64,000 nucleotides of DNA, taken from the NCBI RefSeq assembly GCF_020229735.1, contig NZ_CP083457.1, positions 124,001 through 188,000 of the forward strand, written 5' to 3'. The notes under the pieces were generated by a model. It did no database searches. It was not told where the DNA came from and saw only the letters and a program-made list of their open reading frames with translations. Position numbers and translations under genes: made by a program. Below, one piece after another: positions 36,568 through 44,939 of this stretch (position 1 is the first letter of the stretch; the number at the start of each line of letters is the position of its first letter). The DNA comes from Deinococcus taeanensis (GTDB taxonomy: Bacteria; Deinococcota; Deinococci; Deinococcales; Deinococcaceae).

Positions 36568-36803
36568 CTGACAACCGCAACAGCGTCGCTCACGCCGTGA
36601 CTGACATCATCAGCACCGGAACTGCCTGCCTGAGCGTCCTGGGTGCTGTGCCGCGGTCCGGAGAACGCTGTGCACCAGGAGGGCCAGCTTTCATCATGCT
36701 GTGGCCTGGGCCTCAGCTGCGCAGGCCACACCCCAGTGCGGCAAATGAAGAGCAGGCGGTCTTTGAGGCTTGCAGGATGAGCGTGGTTCCAGGGGAGATG
36801 TAG
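36564..36803 (+). CDS. possible small protein, third in the DUF7662 gene set
   Basis: This 79-codon frame begins MTDNRNSVAHAVTDIISTGT ACLSVLGAVPRSG with good third-position GC in its first half, then becomes shadow-like. It overlaps the preceding ORF by 4 bp. It may be the decayed start of a real gene. Confidence 0.25.
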   Translation: MTDNRNSVAHAVTDIISTGTACLSVLGAVPRSGERCAPGGPAFIMLWPGPQLRRPHPSAANEEQAVFEACRMSVVPGEM

Positions 36804-37330
36804 AGAATGGAAAGACAGCGTGCGTGTACACCAGCTGCTTTATAACTCCGGCTATCTTCAACGCGCGACGCACTCCAGGAAGGCGGTACCTCTGCAGAAT
36901 GACCCTTCACCCCAGTCCACCCTCTTCAAAGGGCGGCTCAACAACGGACCGCACGGGCTGAAGCAGCGCGGCACCATCCATGGTCTGACCTTCCCGGCCC
37001 ACACCAGCCGAAAGGTCGACAGCCTTATGGTCTTCAGGAACCTCGTCACGATCATCAAGCGGTGAACCTCAAGCGCCCTTGCCCGGCTCAACATCCACGC
37101 GCCCGCAAGCAGCCCGGTCCACCACGGGACTCCCCACGGGGAGGCAGCGCCGCGACGCACGATACACTGACCACACCCGGCTGAGCGGCCGCGGGCCATG
37201 ACGAACCGTCCAGCAACATGCACAGACGTTCAACGCGCTTGCCAGCCCACCCCGTGAACCGCCGGCGCGGACTGGCACCTGGTCGCAGTGGGCCCAGCCA
37301 CCCAGAACCAGGCACAAGGAGGAACCCCCC
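36804..37330. other. intergenic, no gene seen
   Basis: About 527 bp. A short plus-strand frame (36820-37065) has no family resemblance. AAGGAGGAA (37317-37325) is the ribosome-binding site of the SDR gene. Confidence 0.4.
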
Positions 37331-38050
37331 ATGGAACTCAAAGGCAAAATCGTCCTCATCACCGGGGCAGGCAAGGGCATCGGCAAAGCCGTTGCGCAGG
37401 CACTCGCACAGGAAGGCGCTCACCTGGCCCTGCTCGCACGTGAACGCGCCACGCTCGAACGCGTCGCACACGACCTCACGACCCGGTACGGAATCCGCAC
37501 CCACGTCGAAAGTGTCGACGTGTCTGACCGCGAGGCGGTAGAAGCGGCGGTCCAGCGCGCGGCCCGGACGCTGGGCGGCCTTGACGTTCTGGTCAACAAC
37601 GCCGGCACCGCCACCTTCGGCAGCGTCCTTGACATGGACCCAGGCGAGTGGGAACGCATGATCCGGGTGAACCTGCTCGGCACGTACCACGTCACCCGCG
37701 CCGCGTTGCCCCATCTGATCGCCCGCGGCGCAGGCAGCATCATCAACGTCGCCTCCACCGCCGGAGAGAAGGGCGCGCCAAACGCCTCAGCGTACGCCGC
37801 GTCCAAAGCGGGCGTCATCGCGTTCACCGAGTCACTCATGGCCGAGGTGCGCAAGCACGACATCCGCGTGATCCTGCTCAACCCCAGCACCGTCAACACC
37901 GACCTCGCCGCGAGTCTCGGCCTCAAGATCGGCGAGGAGGACCGCATGCTTCAGGCCGGGGACGTCGCGGAGGTGCTTGTGTCTGCGCTGCGGCTCCCAC
38001 AGCGCGCACTCATCCGCAACCTGTCACTGCTCACCACCAACCCGCAGTAA
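37331..38050 (+). CDS. short-chain dehydrogenase/reductase (3-ketoacyl reductase-like)
   Basis: This 239-residue classical SDR has a TGxxxGxG cofactor motif (LITGAGKGIGKAVAQALAQE), NNAGTATFG, the catalytic Asn in IRVNLLGTYH, Ser in INVASTAGEKG and the YxxxK motif in AYAASKAGVIAFTESL. NAD(P) preference cannot be set from sequence. The subgroup resembles 3-ketoacyl-(ACP) reductases. A strong AAGGAGGA ribosome-binding site lies upstream. Single gene. Confidence 0.92.
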   Translation: MELKGKIVLITGAGKGIGKAVAQALAQEGAHLALLARERATLERVAHDLTTRYGIRTHVESVDVSDREAVEAAVQRAARTLGGLDVLVNNAGTATFGSVLDMDPGEWERMIRVNLLGTYHVTRAALPHLIARGAGSIINVASTAGEKGAPNASAYAASKAGVIAFTESLMAEVRKHDIRVILLNPSTVNTDLAASLGLKIGEEDRMLQAGDVAEVLVSALRLPQRALIRNLSLLTTNPQ

Positions 38051-38656
38051 GACCAGGAGAGAAACGCCTCACTCCGCGCTTCCCTCCTGACCTGCAGCCT
38101 CAAGCAAACGTCGGCTGTTGCGGTCACCCGCAGAGCACCGACGTGCGGGCGGTGCTCTGAAAGCGCGGGGGCAGTGAACCCCCACGCTCCTTCTGCAACG
38201 GAACAAACCCGGCGGCACCCCCCACGCTTTTCCTGCGGCGGTTCACCGGGCGCCGTGAGGCCTTCCGGGCCTCTCCACAAGGCGCCGGAATCCCGCTTCC
38301 GCGCGAGGATGCTGTGACCCCGCACGGGCCGATAGCGCCCGGCGACACGTGGATGACCCGTGCGGTTTCACTCCTTACGGCACTCAGTCGCGTGCCTCTT
38401 TGCACCACCCGCCTTGTCAATGCACGTGGACCACGCCTTTTCTCCACCGGCCGCGCCCCTGCGCTGAGCGCCCGGTGGGGCGCCGGGCACGACCAGCCCC
38501 TGAAGTGGCCTGGATTTTCTTTCCGGTCCCTCAAGACGAGGGGGGCACGACGTTCATGACCGTCCGGGTCACGCTGGGTAGACTCGGCCTGCAGGTACAA
38601 CACCCAGTGTTCATGTCACGCCCCGCGCACACGGCCCGTTGCCCAAGGAGGACGTC
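38051..38656. other. intergenic, no gene seen
   Basis: About 605 bp with only frame shadows. The last 13 bp contain the AAGGAGG of the ABM gene. Confidence 0.45.
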
Positions 38657-38947
38657 ATGCCCCTGACCGTTATCGCCAAGCTCAAAGCCAGACCCGGCAT
38701 GGAAGAACCGTTGTTCGAAGCCTGCCGGGCACTGATCGCCCCGACCCTCGCGGAGGAAGGGTGCCTCAACTACGACATGCACCGGAGCGTCGAAGAGCCA
38801 GGCGTCATCATGTTCTACGAGAACTGGGCGACGCGGTCGCTGTGGGAGCAGCACATGCAGGCCCCGCACCTCAAGGCCTTCTCCGAGAAGACCGAAGGCA
38901 TGAACGAGGTGTGGGAGTTGTTCCTCGGGGAGAAAGTCGGGGCGTGA
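38657..38947 (+). CDS. antibiotic-biosynthesis-monooxygenase (ABM) domain protein
   Basis: This 96-residue single ABM domain has LTVIAKLKARPGMEEPLFEA, GCLNYDMHRSVEEPGVIMFY ENWATRSLWEQHM and HLKAFSEKTEGM. It is a dimeric ferredoxin-like cofactor-free or heme/quinone-handling monooxygenase. AAGGAGG 7 nt upstream sets the start. It is followed 70 bp later by an MBL hydrolase gene in the same direction, so the two are probably co-transcribed. Confidence 0.9.
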   Translation: MPLTVIAKLKARPGMEEPLFEACRALIAPTLAEEGCLNYDMHRSVEEPGVIMFYENWATRSLWEQHMQAPHLKAFSEKTEGMNEVWELFLGEKVGA

Positions 38948-39017
38948 ACACCGCACCCTCGCAGGGCGACGCGCCCGGCGGCAGCGCGCGCCGTTCGCCC
39001 CGGGACAGGAGACGGCC

Positions 39018-39710
39018 GTGAGAATCACCTTCTACGCGCACGCCTGCTTCCGTTTCGACGCGGACGGGCTGAGCGTCATCACGGACTCCTACACGCCCGG
39101 ACCAAAACCCGGTTCGGGCTTCGACCCGGTCGATGAACCCGCCGACCTGGTCATCATGAGCTCCTCGACGGACACCTTCCACTCGGACCCCAGCCACGTG
39201 CGGGGGGAACCTGTGGTGGTGGACGCGCTCACTGTGCCGCCCGCGGGCCTGACGGTGAAGGGCGTGGAGATCCGCGCGTTCCCGGCGATGGAAAGTCTCT
39301 CGTTCGACTTCCAGGGGGAGTTCGGCCGTCATCCGGACGCAAACGCGCTGTACCTCTTTACCCTGGGTGGGCTGCGGGTGCTGCACCTGGGGGATACAGG
39401 CAACCCCGTGCCTGCCGAGCACCTCGACGCGTTACGCGGCAACGTGGACATCATGCTGGCCCTCGCCGGCGCACACGCAACGATCGCGTTTGAGGATCTG
39501 GACGCGGCGATCACGGCGATCAACCCCCGGGTCGTGATTCCCATGCACTACTACAGCCCACGCGGGTGGCTGCAGATCGAGCCGGTCGAGGCCTTCCTGT
39601 CGCGGTACCCCGCTGAGATGGTCACGCGCGTCGGCACCCCGACGCTGGAATTGACGCGTGACACCCTGCCGCCCGACCGGCACATCTTCGTGCTGGACCA
39701 ATCCCGGTAA
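39018..39710 (+). CDS. metallo-beta-lactamase-fold hydrolase (UlaG-like)
   Basis: The 230-residue protein is of the UlaG/RNase Z-like MBL branch, with ITFYAHACFRFDADGLSVIT at the start. The usual HxHxDH is not evident: the equivalent site reads SSSTDTFHSD, which keeps only some ligands. Further along are VLHLGDTGNPVPAEHLDAL, DIMLALAGAHATI and VIPMHYYSPRGW. The start is a GTG with CAGGAGA upstream. It follows the ABM gene. Metal binding may be weakened or altered; substrate unknown. Confidence 0.85.
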   Translation: MRITFYAHACFRFDADGLSVITDSYTPGPKPGSGFDPVDEPADLVIMSSSTDTFHSDPSHVRGEPVVVDALTVPPAGLTVKGVEIRAFPAMESLSFDFQGEFGRHPDANALYLFTLGGLRVLHLGDTGNPVPAEHLDALRGNVDIMLALAGAHATIAFEDLDAAITAINPRVVIPMHYYSPRGWLQIEPVEAFLSRYPAEMVTRVGTPTLELTRDTLPPDRHIFVLDQSR

Positions 39711-39916
39711 GCCTTCAACCGTGCACAGGTGGAAGCGGCAGAACTGCACCTGTGCACGGGTTGCGTGGGGTCCGCTGGCGGTGTGGTCCCGACATGCCCG
39801 GCGGACGAAAAGGTACGGAAACCGGTACTTCAATACACTTCGTCTGAGACGGTGGTTTGACAAGCCTCGGACGAGTAGAGGATGACCCGTGATTGTACGG
39901 TGCAGGCGCGGTACTT

Positions 39917-40530
39917 TCAGCAGAAGCGCCCAGGGGCGGCAGTGCTGTAACGTTGGGCAACGAGACAGTGTGCGGGGCGCCGTGGCACCAGGCCGGCCGC
40001 AGACAGGTCAATGAACACCTCCCGGCCGCTGCTGGTGGCCACCCGGGTGGTCGCTGGTGAGGCGACCGAAGCGACCGGCAGGCGACCCACCAACGAAGCG
40101 TCCAGCCGGGACAGGGGCGCGTCAAACCGGAAGGCCCGCGTTTCGAGGCTGGCATTCGACTCCTGTTGCCACAGGTGAAAGGGCGCCCCGAGGGCTTCGA
40201 CAACCACCTCATCGTCGGCCCGCTGGAACGCCGGCCAGGCCTCGTCCCGGGAAGGCAGCGCCATGTCGGGCGTCACCACCGGCGTCGTGACGCCCGGCCG
40301 CGACTCACCGCCAAACTTGCCCAGGACGTAACCGTACTGCGGCAGGGGGAGGTTCAGTTCTAAATCCGTCAGGGCGAGGGGGAGGGTGACGGGCTGCCAC
40401 CAGCGCCTGCTGAAACCTGGGGAGCACCACGAAATCTTCGCTGTTGAGCAACGATGGGAAAAGGCGGACTGCGCCGAAGTGGGCCGCGCGGTCCGCACGC
40501 TGGAGGCCGTCAGTCGCGTTGGTCCGGGGC
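39917..40530 (-). pseudogene. frameshifted gene of unknown function
   Basis: The upstream half reads, in one minus-strand frame, ADRAAHFGAVRLFPSLLNSEDF VVLPRFQQALVAA (~40520-40400). The downstream half, in another frame, reads LPLALTDLELNLPLPQYGYV LGKFGG, then MALPSRDEAWPAFQRADDEV to a stop at 39917. Both halves look coding and fit end to end, so one indel near 40,385-40,400 has broken the gene. No start codon with a ribosome-binding site is obvious. No family recognised. Confidence 0.5.
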
Positions 40531-40599
40531 TTGTTTCCCTGTCAGATCGTGCGGGAGATGCGTCGCAGCATTGATCGTGCCTTCGAACGCCGGGCCCAC

Positions 40600-41019
40600 C
40601 TACGAGACCAGCACACCAATCTGCCCGATGACCGCGGCATTGAACGCATCAAGTTCCTCGGCCGGCACCCACAGTTCCTGGTGGGTCTGCTCACTGCCCA
40701 CGACCTGAATCTCGTAGCGCGTCGCGACCTCCGCCTGCACGTCAAAGCGCGTCACGAAGCCGGCCCAGGGCGCGGTCTTCGCGTTCCAGTCCCGGGCGAT
40801 CTCCTCAGCGTACGCGAAGTTCAGTACCGGGTAGAAGATCGGCTGGTCTGGCAGCCGCGGAGGAAAGGCCTGCCAGCCATTCAGCGCCAGAAGACGGAGT
40901 TCGGCGAGGCCCACCGGACGGTACAGCGTGACGTGCTCGCCCACGTCCCCCCAGGGCAGGGTGCGGTCGGCGTTTTCCGGGAACAGAGCGTGGAGCCAGT
41001 GGGGGTCACGGGGGGCCAT
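40600..41019 (-). CDS. conserved protein of unknown function
   Basis: The 139-residue protein starts MAPRDPHWLHALFPENADRT and continues LPWGDVGEHVTLYRPVGLAE, WQAFPPRLPDQPIFYPVLNF, AYAEEIARDWNA and HQELWVPAEELDAFNAAVIG. I recognise this as a widespread conserved small protein (sometimes annotated with ADP-ribosylglycohydrolase/crystallin-J1-like names) without a proven activity. The start at 41019 is preferred because the upstream extension crosses the divergent NADAR promoter. It is divergent from the NADAR gene, about 100 bp apart. Confidence 0.75.
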   Translation of the reverse strand: MAPRDPHWLHALFPENADRTLPWGDVGEHVTLYRPVGLAELRLLALNGWQAFPPRLPDQPIFYPVLNFAYAEEIARDWNAKTAPWAGFVTRFDVQAEVATRYEIQVVGSEQTHQELWVPAEELDAFNAAVIGQIGVLVS

Positions 41020-41119
41020 GCCGCCACCGTAGCGCACGGCTCGTGGCGTTGCCCGGTCACAGCGGCGTACGCCATCCGCGCCATGTGCCGCGGCACGTCT
41101 CAGGGATACCTTCAGCCGC

Positions 41120-41632
41120 ATGACCCCTGCCGATCCCGTGTACTTCTACCGAACGGCGCATCCGTTCAGCAACTTTCATCCGTCCGTGTTCACCGTGGAC
41201 AGCCAGACCTTTCAGACCGCCGAGCAGTACATCATGTACCGCAAGGCGCTGACGTTCGGTGATCCGGTGTCCGCCGAGCGCATCCTGGCTGCGCGTGGTC
41301 CTGGCGAGTGCAAGAAACTCGGCCGGCGGGTCCGGCCGTATGACGAGGCCATCTGGGCTGCCGTGCGCGAACAGGTCGCCTACGACGCGTGCGTTCACAA
41401 GTTCGCCCAGAACTCTCGGCTGCGGGACGTCCTCCTGTCCACTGGCGACGCCTTGCTGGTCGAAGCTGCTCCTTCAGATGCCATTTGGGGCATCGGGTTC
41501 AGCGAACAGGACGCCCCCGCCCACCACCATCAGTGGGGTCAGAACCTGCTGGGGCTGGCGTTGATGCGCGTGCGCGACACCCTACGTACAGGAGACGTCA
41601 AGATCACGTCCTCCCCTCCGACAGCGTCCTGA
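41120..41632 (+). CDS. NADAR family protein (YbiA/RibX-like N-glycosidase)
   Basis: The 170-residue protein has the NADAR pattern: PVYFYRTAHPFSNFHPSVF, the catalytic region FQTAEQYIMYRKALTFGDPV, GRRVRPYDEAIWAAVREQVA, FAQNSRLRDVLLSTGDALLVEA and DAIWGIGF. Family members hydrolyse N-glycosidic bonds of riboflavin intermediates or ADP-ribosylated guanine. Some act with toxin or defence systems. It is divergent from a conserved unknown gene. The ATG at 41120 starts the conserved region. Confidence 0.9.
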   Translation: MTPADPVYFYRTAHPFSNFHPSVFTVDSQTFQTAEQYIMYRKALTFGDPVSAERILAARGPGECKKLGRRVRPYDEAIWAAVREQVAYDACVHKFAQNSRLRDVLLSTGDALLVEAAPSDAIWGIGFSEQDAPAHHHQWGQNLLGLALMRVRDTLRTGDVKITSSPPTAS

Positions 41633-41749
41633 ACGCCGCGCGCAGGCTGGTGCCGGAGGTTTCAGGACACTGAAGACGGATAGCCCAGTTGGGATGCGAG
41701 TTGATCAGGAGAAGCAGCGCCTCCCCCGAACTGGGTTCCGGTGATTCAG

Positions 41750-42105
41750 GCACCCTGTGGTGTGCGGTTCATGGCGCGGAGATTGACCAGGCCGGCCACA
41801 CCACCCCAGAACAGGCCGTGCCACCCGGTGTCACTCCGGTAGACCTCCCGGCAGACCTTGAACGTCTTGAGCTTGCACACGACGTTCTCCACGGTAACCC
41901 GCACCTTCGAGATCTGATGATTGAGCGCAGTCGTCCTTGCTCGGTGGGCCGCCTCGAGGTCGCATGCGGGGCACGATCACCTCATGCTTCGGGCAGAGCT
42001 TCTCCAGGCCGGTCTACCCATGGTCCCCCCAGACACGACTTCCGCGCGGGAGGCGGGGGAAGACGCCTCGATCCGCCTCCCGGACAAGCAGAGGACCCCT
42101 TCTCT
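41750..42105 (-). pseudogene. C-terminal relic of an IS5-type transposase
   Basis: In one minus-strand frame (~41935-41765) it reads NHQISKVRVTVENVVCKLKT FKVCREVYRS, the ending typical of IS5-type DDE transposases. In another frame upstream (~42100-41945) it reads SRVWGDHG, stop, TGLEKLCPKHEVIVPRMRPR GG. Frameshifts and an internal stop show decay. No element ends were found. Confidence 0.65.
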
Positions 42106-42271
42106 CCGTTTCCTGTCAGCCTGGTGGCAACAACCCGTTCGGACCGTGCCCTGCGGAACCCCGGCGGGGAGGCTGCGTTCCGGGCAGTTGTGTTTCTCTC
42201 ACACAGGGACATGGTTTAGTCAGAGGAGGCTGGGAATGCCGGACATCCGTTGGGCCTCCAGGAGCAGCGTT

Positions 42272-42709
42272 ATGAACACAGTGAAAGCCGGGCAGGCCAA
42301 CATCATTCGTTACGTGCAGGCCCGCAGTCAACGCTCTTTCTGATTCGCCGACTGCCTGTTTACGATTCTGGTCACCGGTCAGGAATCGGGAGGGAGCTAC
42401 ACCACCATGGAACTCTTTATCCCTCCTGGAAAAGGTCCAAACCTGCATCAGCACACGGCGGAGGATGAACAGTTCTACGTCCTGAGTGGCGAACTGACCT
42501 TTCAGGTGGGTGCTCAGACCTTCAGTGTGGCGGCGGGCGACTTCATTCACATTCCCCGGCAGACCCTCCACCGCTTCGAGAATGGGCAGCAACCTGCACG
42601 GCTCCTCGCGACCTTCTCGCCGGCCGGGCCGGAACACAGCTTCATGGCAGCGGGAACCTGGCTCAGCGCACAGGACGCAGACCCGTGGCTCTCCAGCAGC
42701 GTTACCTGA
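42272..42709 (+). pseudogene. cupin protein gene with an in-frame TGA
   Basis: The frame from the ATG at 42272 reads MNTVKAGQANIIRYVQARSQRSF, then TGA at 42341-42343, then FADCLFTILVTGQESGGSYT and the cupin core GKGPNLHQHTAEDEQFYVLS GELTFQVG, GDFIHIPRQTLHRF. In quercetinase-like cupins this position is normally a Trp (sWFl...tGeeTgG), so a TGG-to-TGA change would explain it. GGAG lies 8-11 nt upstream of the first ATG. A shorter protein from ATG 42407 would keep the metal-ligand region but lose the first strands. Confidence 0.7.
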
Positions 42710-43148
42710 AGTCACGCTCCAGAGAGCGGCGCAGCGGACATCCGTCCTGCGTGTTTTTCCAGTGCCGTCAGTTCAGTCCGGTCGTGTCTCCGTTGATCGC
42801 TGCCGGCCCGGGGTTCTGTCCATTACGGTCGTTCGCCTTCTCCCTGATCCATGCCCACGGGAATTCTGGTCAGCACGACAGGCCCACCGGCGCGGTGCAC
42901 TCTTGTGCTTCCCCTCTGCGTGCCGTGAATCTGGACGTCTCCAACGAGCAGGCACGCTCCACTGGGCTGTGAACAGCACGCCTGGATTGATGGGGGGTCA
43001 GCAATCGCGCCCACGGCCAGACCTGCAAGCAGGCCTCCATACTCTGCCACGCACACCGTGACCTCAATGGGCCTCCCCTTCAGCTGCGAATGCAGGAGTG
43101 CGCCTGCCGGGAGCGTAGGGCCAGACCCGCCGAGCCGGGCGCCGCGTC
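42710..43148. other. intergenic, no gene seen
   Basis: About 440 bp with only overlapping shadow ORFs on both strands. Confidence 0.4.
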
Positions 43149-43400
43149 GTGCGTCCGGGCGTGTGGCCAGTCCAAGATCAACCTGACCAGCGGCGGCACT
43201 GCAGAGCCAGGGAAACGTACCTCGGCAGGCTGGCAACTTGCAAATGGAATTACAAACACAATATTAATTGTGCCTTTGAGCCTGTCTCATCTTCCAAATG
43301 CGAAAATGTGCACGATAAAGACACTTCAGGCAGCGACGCAGACAAGAACTGCGTGCGGACCTGTCACAACCGGGATGTCGCCATGCTCTACGACCTCTGA
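43149..43400 (+). CDS. possible Cys-rich protein fragment before the metalloprotease
   Basis: The C-terminal part of this frame reads YLGRLATCKWNYKHNINCAF EPVSSSKCENVHDKDTSGSD and KNCVRTCHNRDVAMLYDL. It has five Cys, is less GC-rich than its flanks and looks like a folded disulfide-containing domain. The N-terminal part is Arg/Pro-rich shadow-like, with no start signal, so the 5' end may be lost. It ends 42 bp before the metalloprotease gene on the same strand. Confidence 0.35.
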   Translation: MRPGVWPVQDQPDQRRHCRARETYLGRLATCKWNYKHNINCAFEPVSSSKCENVHDKDTSGSDADKNCVRTCHNRDVAMLYDL

Positions 43401-43442
43401 AGTCCATCCCGCGTGGAATGCACGGGAAAAGGGGAATGACAG

Positions 43443-43988
43443 ATGCGCGAACGACGCCGCGTACGGGCGGCCCATGTCCTGGTGGGCACCCTGATCGTGC
43501 TGAATCTGCACCAGGCGGCTGCCCACAACTGGTGGTTCTGGCACTGGGACCGCAGCACCCTGGGCGTTGGCATATGGAATGACGTGACCGAAGCCGACGC
43601 GGTACGGAACGAGTGGGACAGCCGGACCGACCTGAGTCTCCCGCGGCAGGGCGGGCACACAGACATCAGCATGTTTGGCGGCAATTTCGGCGACACGGGT
43701 TGGTGGGGACTGGCGACCATTGAAGGCTGGGGACTCGACTGGCCCTGGCACTGCCCAACCATCGGCGGCTGCCTCGTGACCCACGGGCACGCCAGATTCA
43801 ACAGCTTCTACGGCGGTACGACCGGCACCGGAAGCGCAAGTGACAAGCGCGGCGTGTACTGCCAGGAACTCGGTCACCTGTTCGGCCTCGATCACAGCGA
43901 CACTGGGGACTGCATGGGCAAGGGGTATTTCAACAACGTCAACCTCTCCGGACCCCACAACTGGACGGACATCAACAACCGGTACTGA
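43443..43988 (+). CDS. exported zinc-protease-like protein with QExxH motif
   Basis: The 181-residue protein has a signal sequence (RVRAAHVLVGTLIVLNLHQA AAH) and Trp/Gly-rich mature part. The active-site block is YCQELGHLFGLDHSDTGDCM: the zincin HExxHxxGxxH with Gln in place of the first His. The Glu, second His and third ligand are kept, and a downstream Met (CMGKG) provides a Met-turn-like feature. Gln-variants of this block occur naturally in related secreted proteins. It should fold as a metzincin-like domain; activity with one altered ligand is uncertain. The next gene follows 20 bp later. Confidence 0.75.
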   Translation: MRERRRVRAAHVLVGTLIVLNLHQAAAHNWWFWHWDRSTLGVGIWNDVTEADAVRNEWDSRTDLSLPRQGGHTDISMFGGNFGDTGWWGLATIEGWGLDWPWHCPTIGGCLVTHGHARFNSFYGGTTGTGSASDKRGVYCQELGHLFGLDHSDTGDCMGKGYFNNVNLSGPHNWTDINNRY

Positions 43989-44008
43989 AGGCGCAGGAGG
44001 ACTGTCCT

Positions 44009-44734
44009 ATGAAACTGTCACTTGTTGTCACCGCCTTAAGCGGCCTGCTCCTGGTGCAGTGGCTTGCGCCGCTGCGCGCCAGATGGCCCCAGGCGGCGCC
44101 CGGCATACACGCCAGCTGGGTCAATATGGCGCGGTCCCTGGAGGAAGCCGTCAAACTCTCGCAGGTAGTGGTGATCGCCCGCGTCGTGGGAGTGAAACGC
44201 GCCAGTGACCTGACGGTCAAAGCGGCCGGCGAGCCCGGGGGCGTTGACCGTGTGCCGGCAGAGCGGGTCCTGCTGGAGGTACAGGCGCTCTACGGCAGCG
44301 CGCCGCGCCAGCTCACGCTCTTTCATACCGGCCTGAGCACCGGGCAGCTGACCACGCAGACGCCGCCAGACAAAGCCCGCGACCTGAAACCCATGGATCA
44401 GGCCACCCCCACGCAGACCTCGCCCCGCACCACCCTGCTTGACGACGATCCCGAGTACCGGGAAGGCCAGCAGTACGTTCTGTTCCTTCGCCCTGGACCC
44501 GAACTGGACGGCCAGAAAACCGTCCGGGTCATCGCGCCGGAAGGCCGCTACCTTCTGGAGGGAGAACGGTTGATTCCGGTGACCAGCCGCGGCGCGGCCA
44601 AGGAGATAGCGGGTCTGAGCCTGTCGCAACTTGCCGCGCGGCTCAAGGCCCTGTCCACCACCCGCTTCCCGACGCTGGACATCCGCCCGCTCCCGAACTT
44701 TCCTGTGGTGCCGGTCAAGCCCACACCCCCCTGA
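44009..44734 (+). CDS. exported partner protein of unknown function
   Basis: This 241-residue protein has an N-terminal hydrophobic segment (MKLSLVVTALSGLLLVQWLA) and a mature domain with EEAVKLSQVVVIARVVGVKR, VPAERVLLEVQALYG, YREGQQYVLFLRPGPELDGQ and APEGRYLLEGERLIPV. The pattern is like surface/secreted beta-sandwich proteins with an S/D-x-V-V-x-A-x-V strand. AGGAGG lies 9-14 nt before the ATG, and only 20 bp separate it from the metalloprotease gene, so they are co-transcribed. Confidence 0.65.
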   Translation: MKLSLVVTALSGLLLVQWLAPLRARWPQAAPGIHASWVNMARSLEEAVKLSQVVVIARVVGVKRASDLTVKAAGEPGGVDRVPAERVLLEVQALYGSAPRQLTLFHTGLSTGQLTTQTPPDKARDLKPMDQATPTQTSPRTTLLDDDPEYREGQQYVLFLRPGPELDGQKTVRVIAPEGRYLLEGERLIPVTSRGAAKEIAGLSLSQLAARLKALSTTRFPTLDIRPLPNFPVVPVKPTPP

Positions 44735-44939
44735 ACCGGCGCTGCCCCGCAGGGCCACGGCCGATTGATCATCCGCTTGGGCTCCGGCCGTGGGGCGGCG
44801 TTCCGGCGGCAGATGAAGACGGGGGCAGGGCCGGTCACCGCGCCGCCAAGTGATCACACCCGGCGCTTGAGCGTGACGTGCCTGGAACGGTGGGCTGAAG
44901 CGGGCAGAGCAGTGTCCTGGGGCGCGGAGCGCCAGGCCC

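Noticed and set aside
42341..42343. TGA as selenocysteine in the cupin gene
   Set aside because: The position normally holds Trp, not Cys, and no SECIS-like hairpin is apparent right after it.
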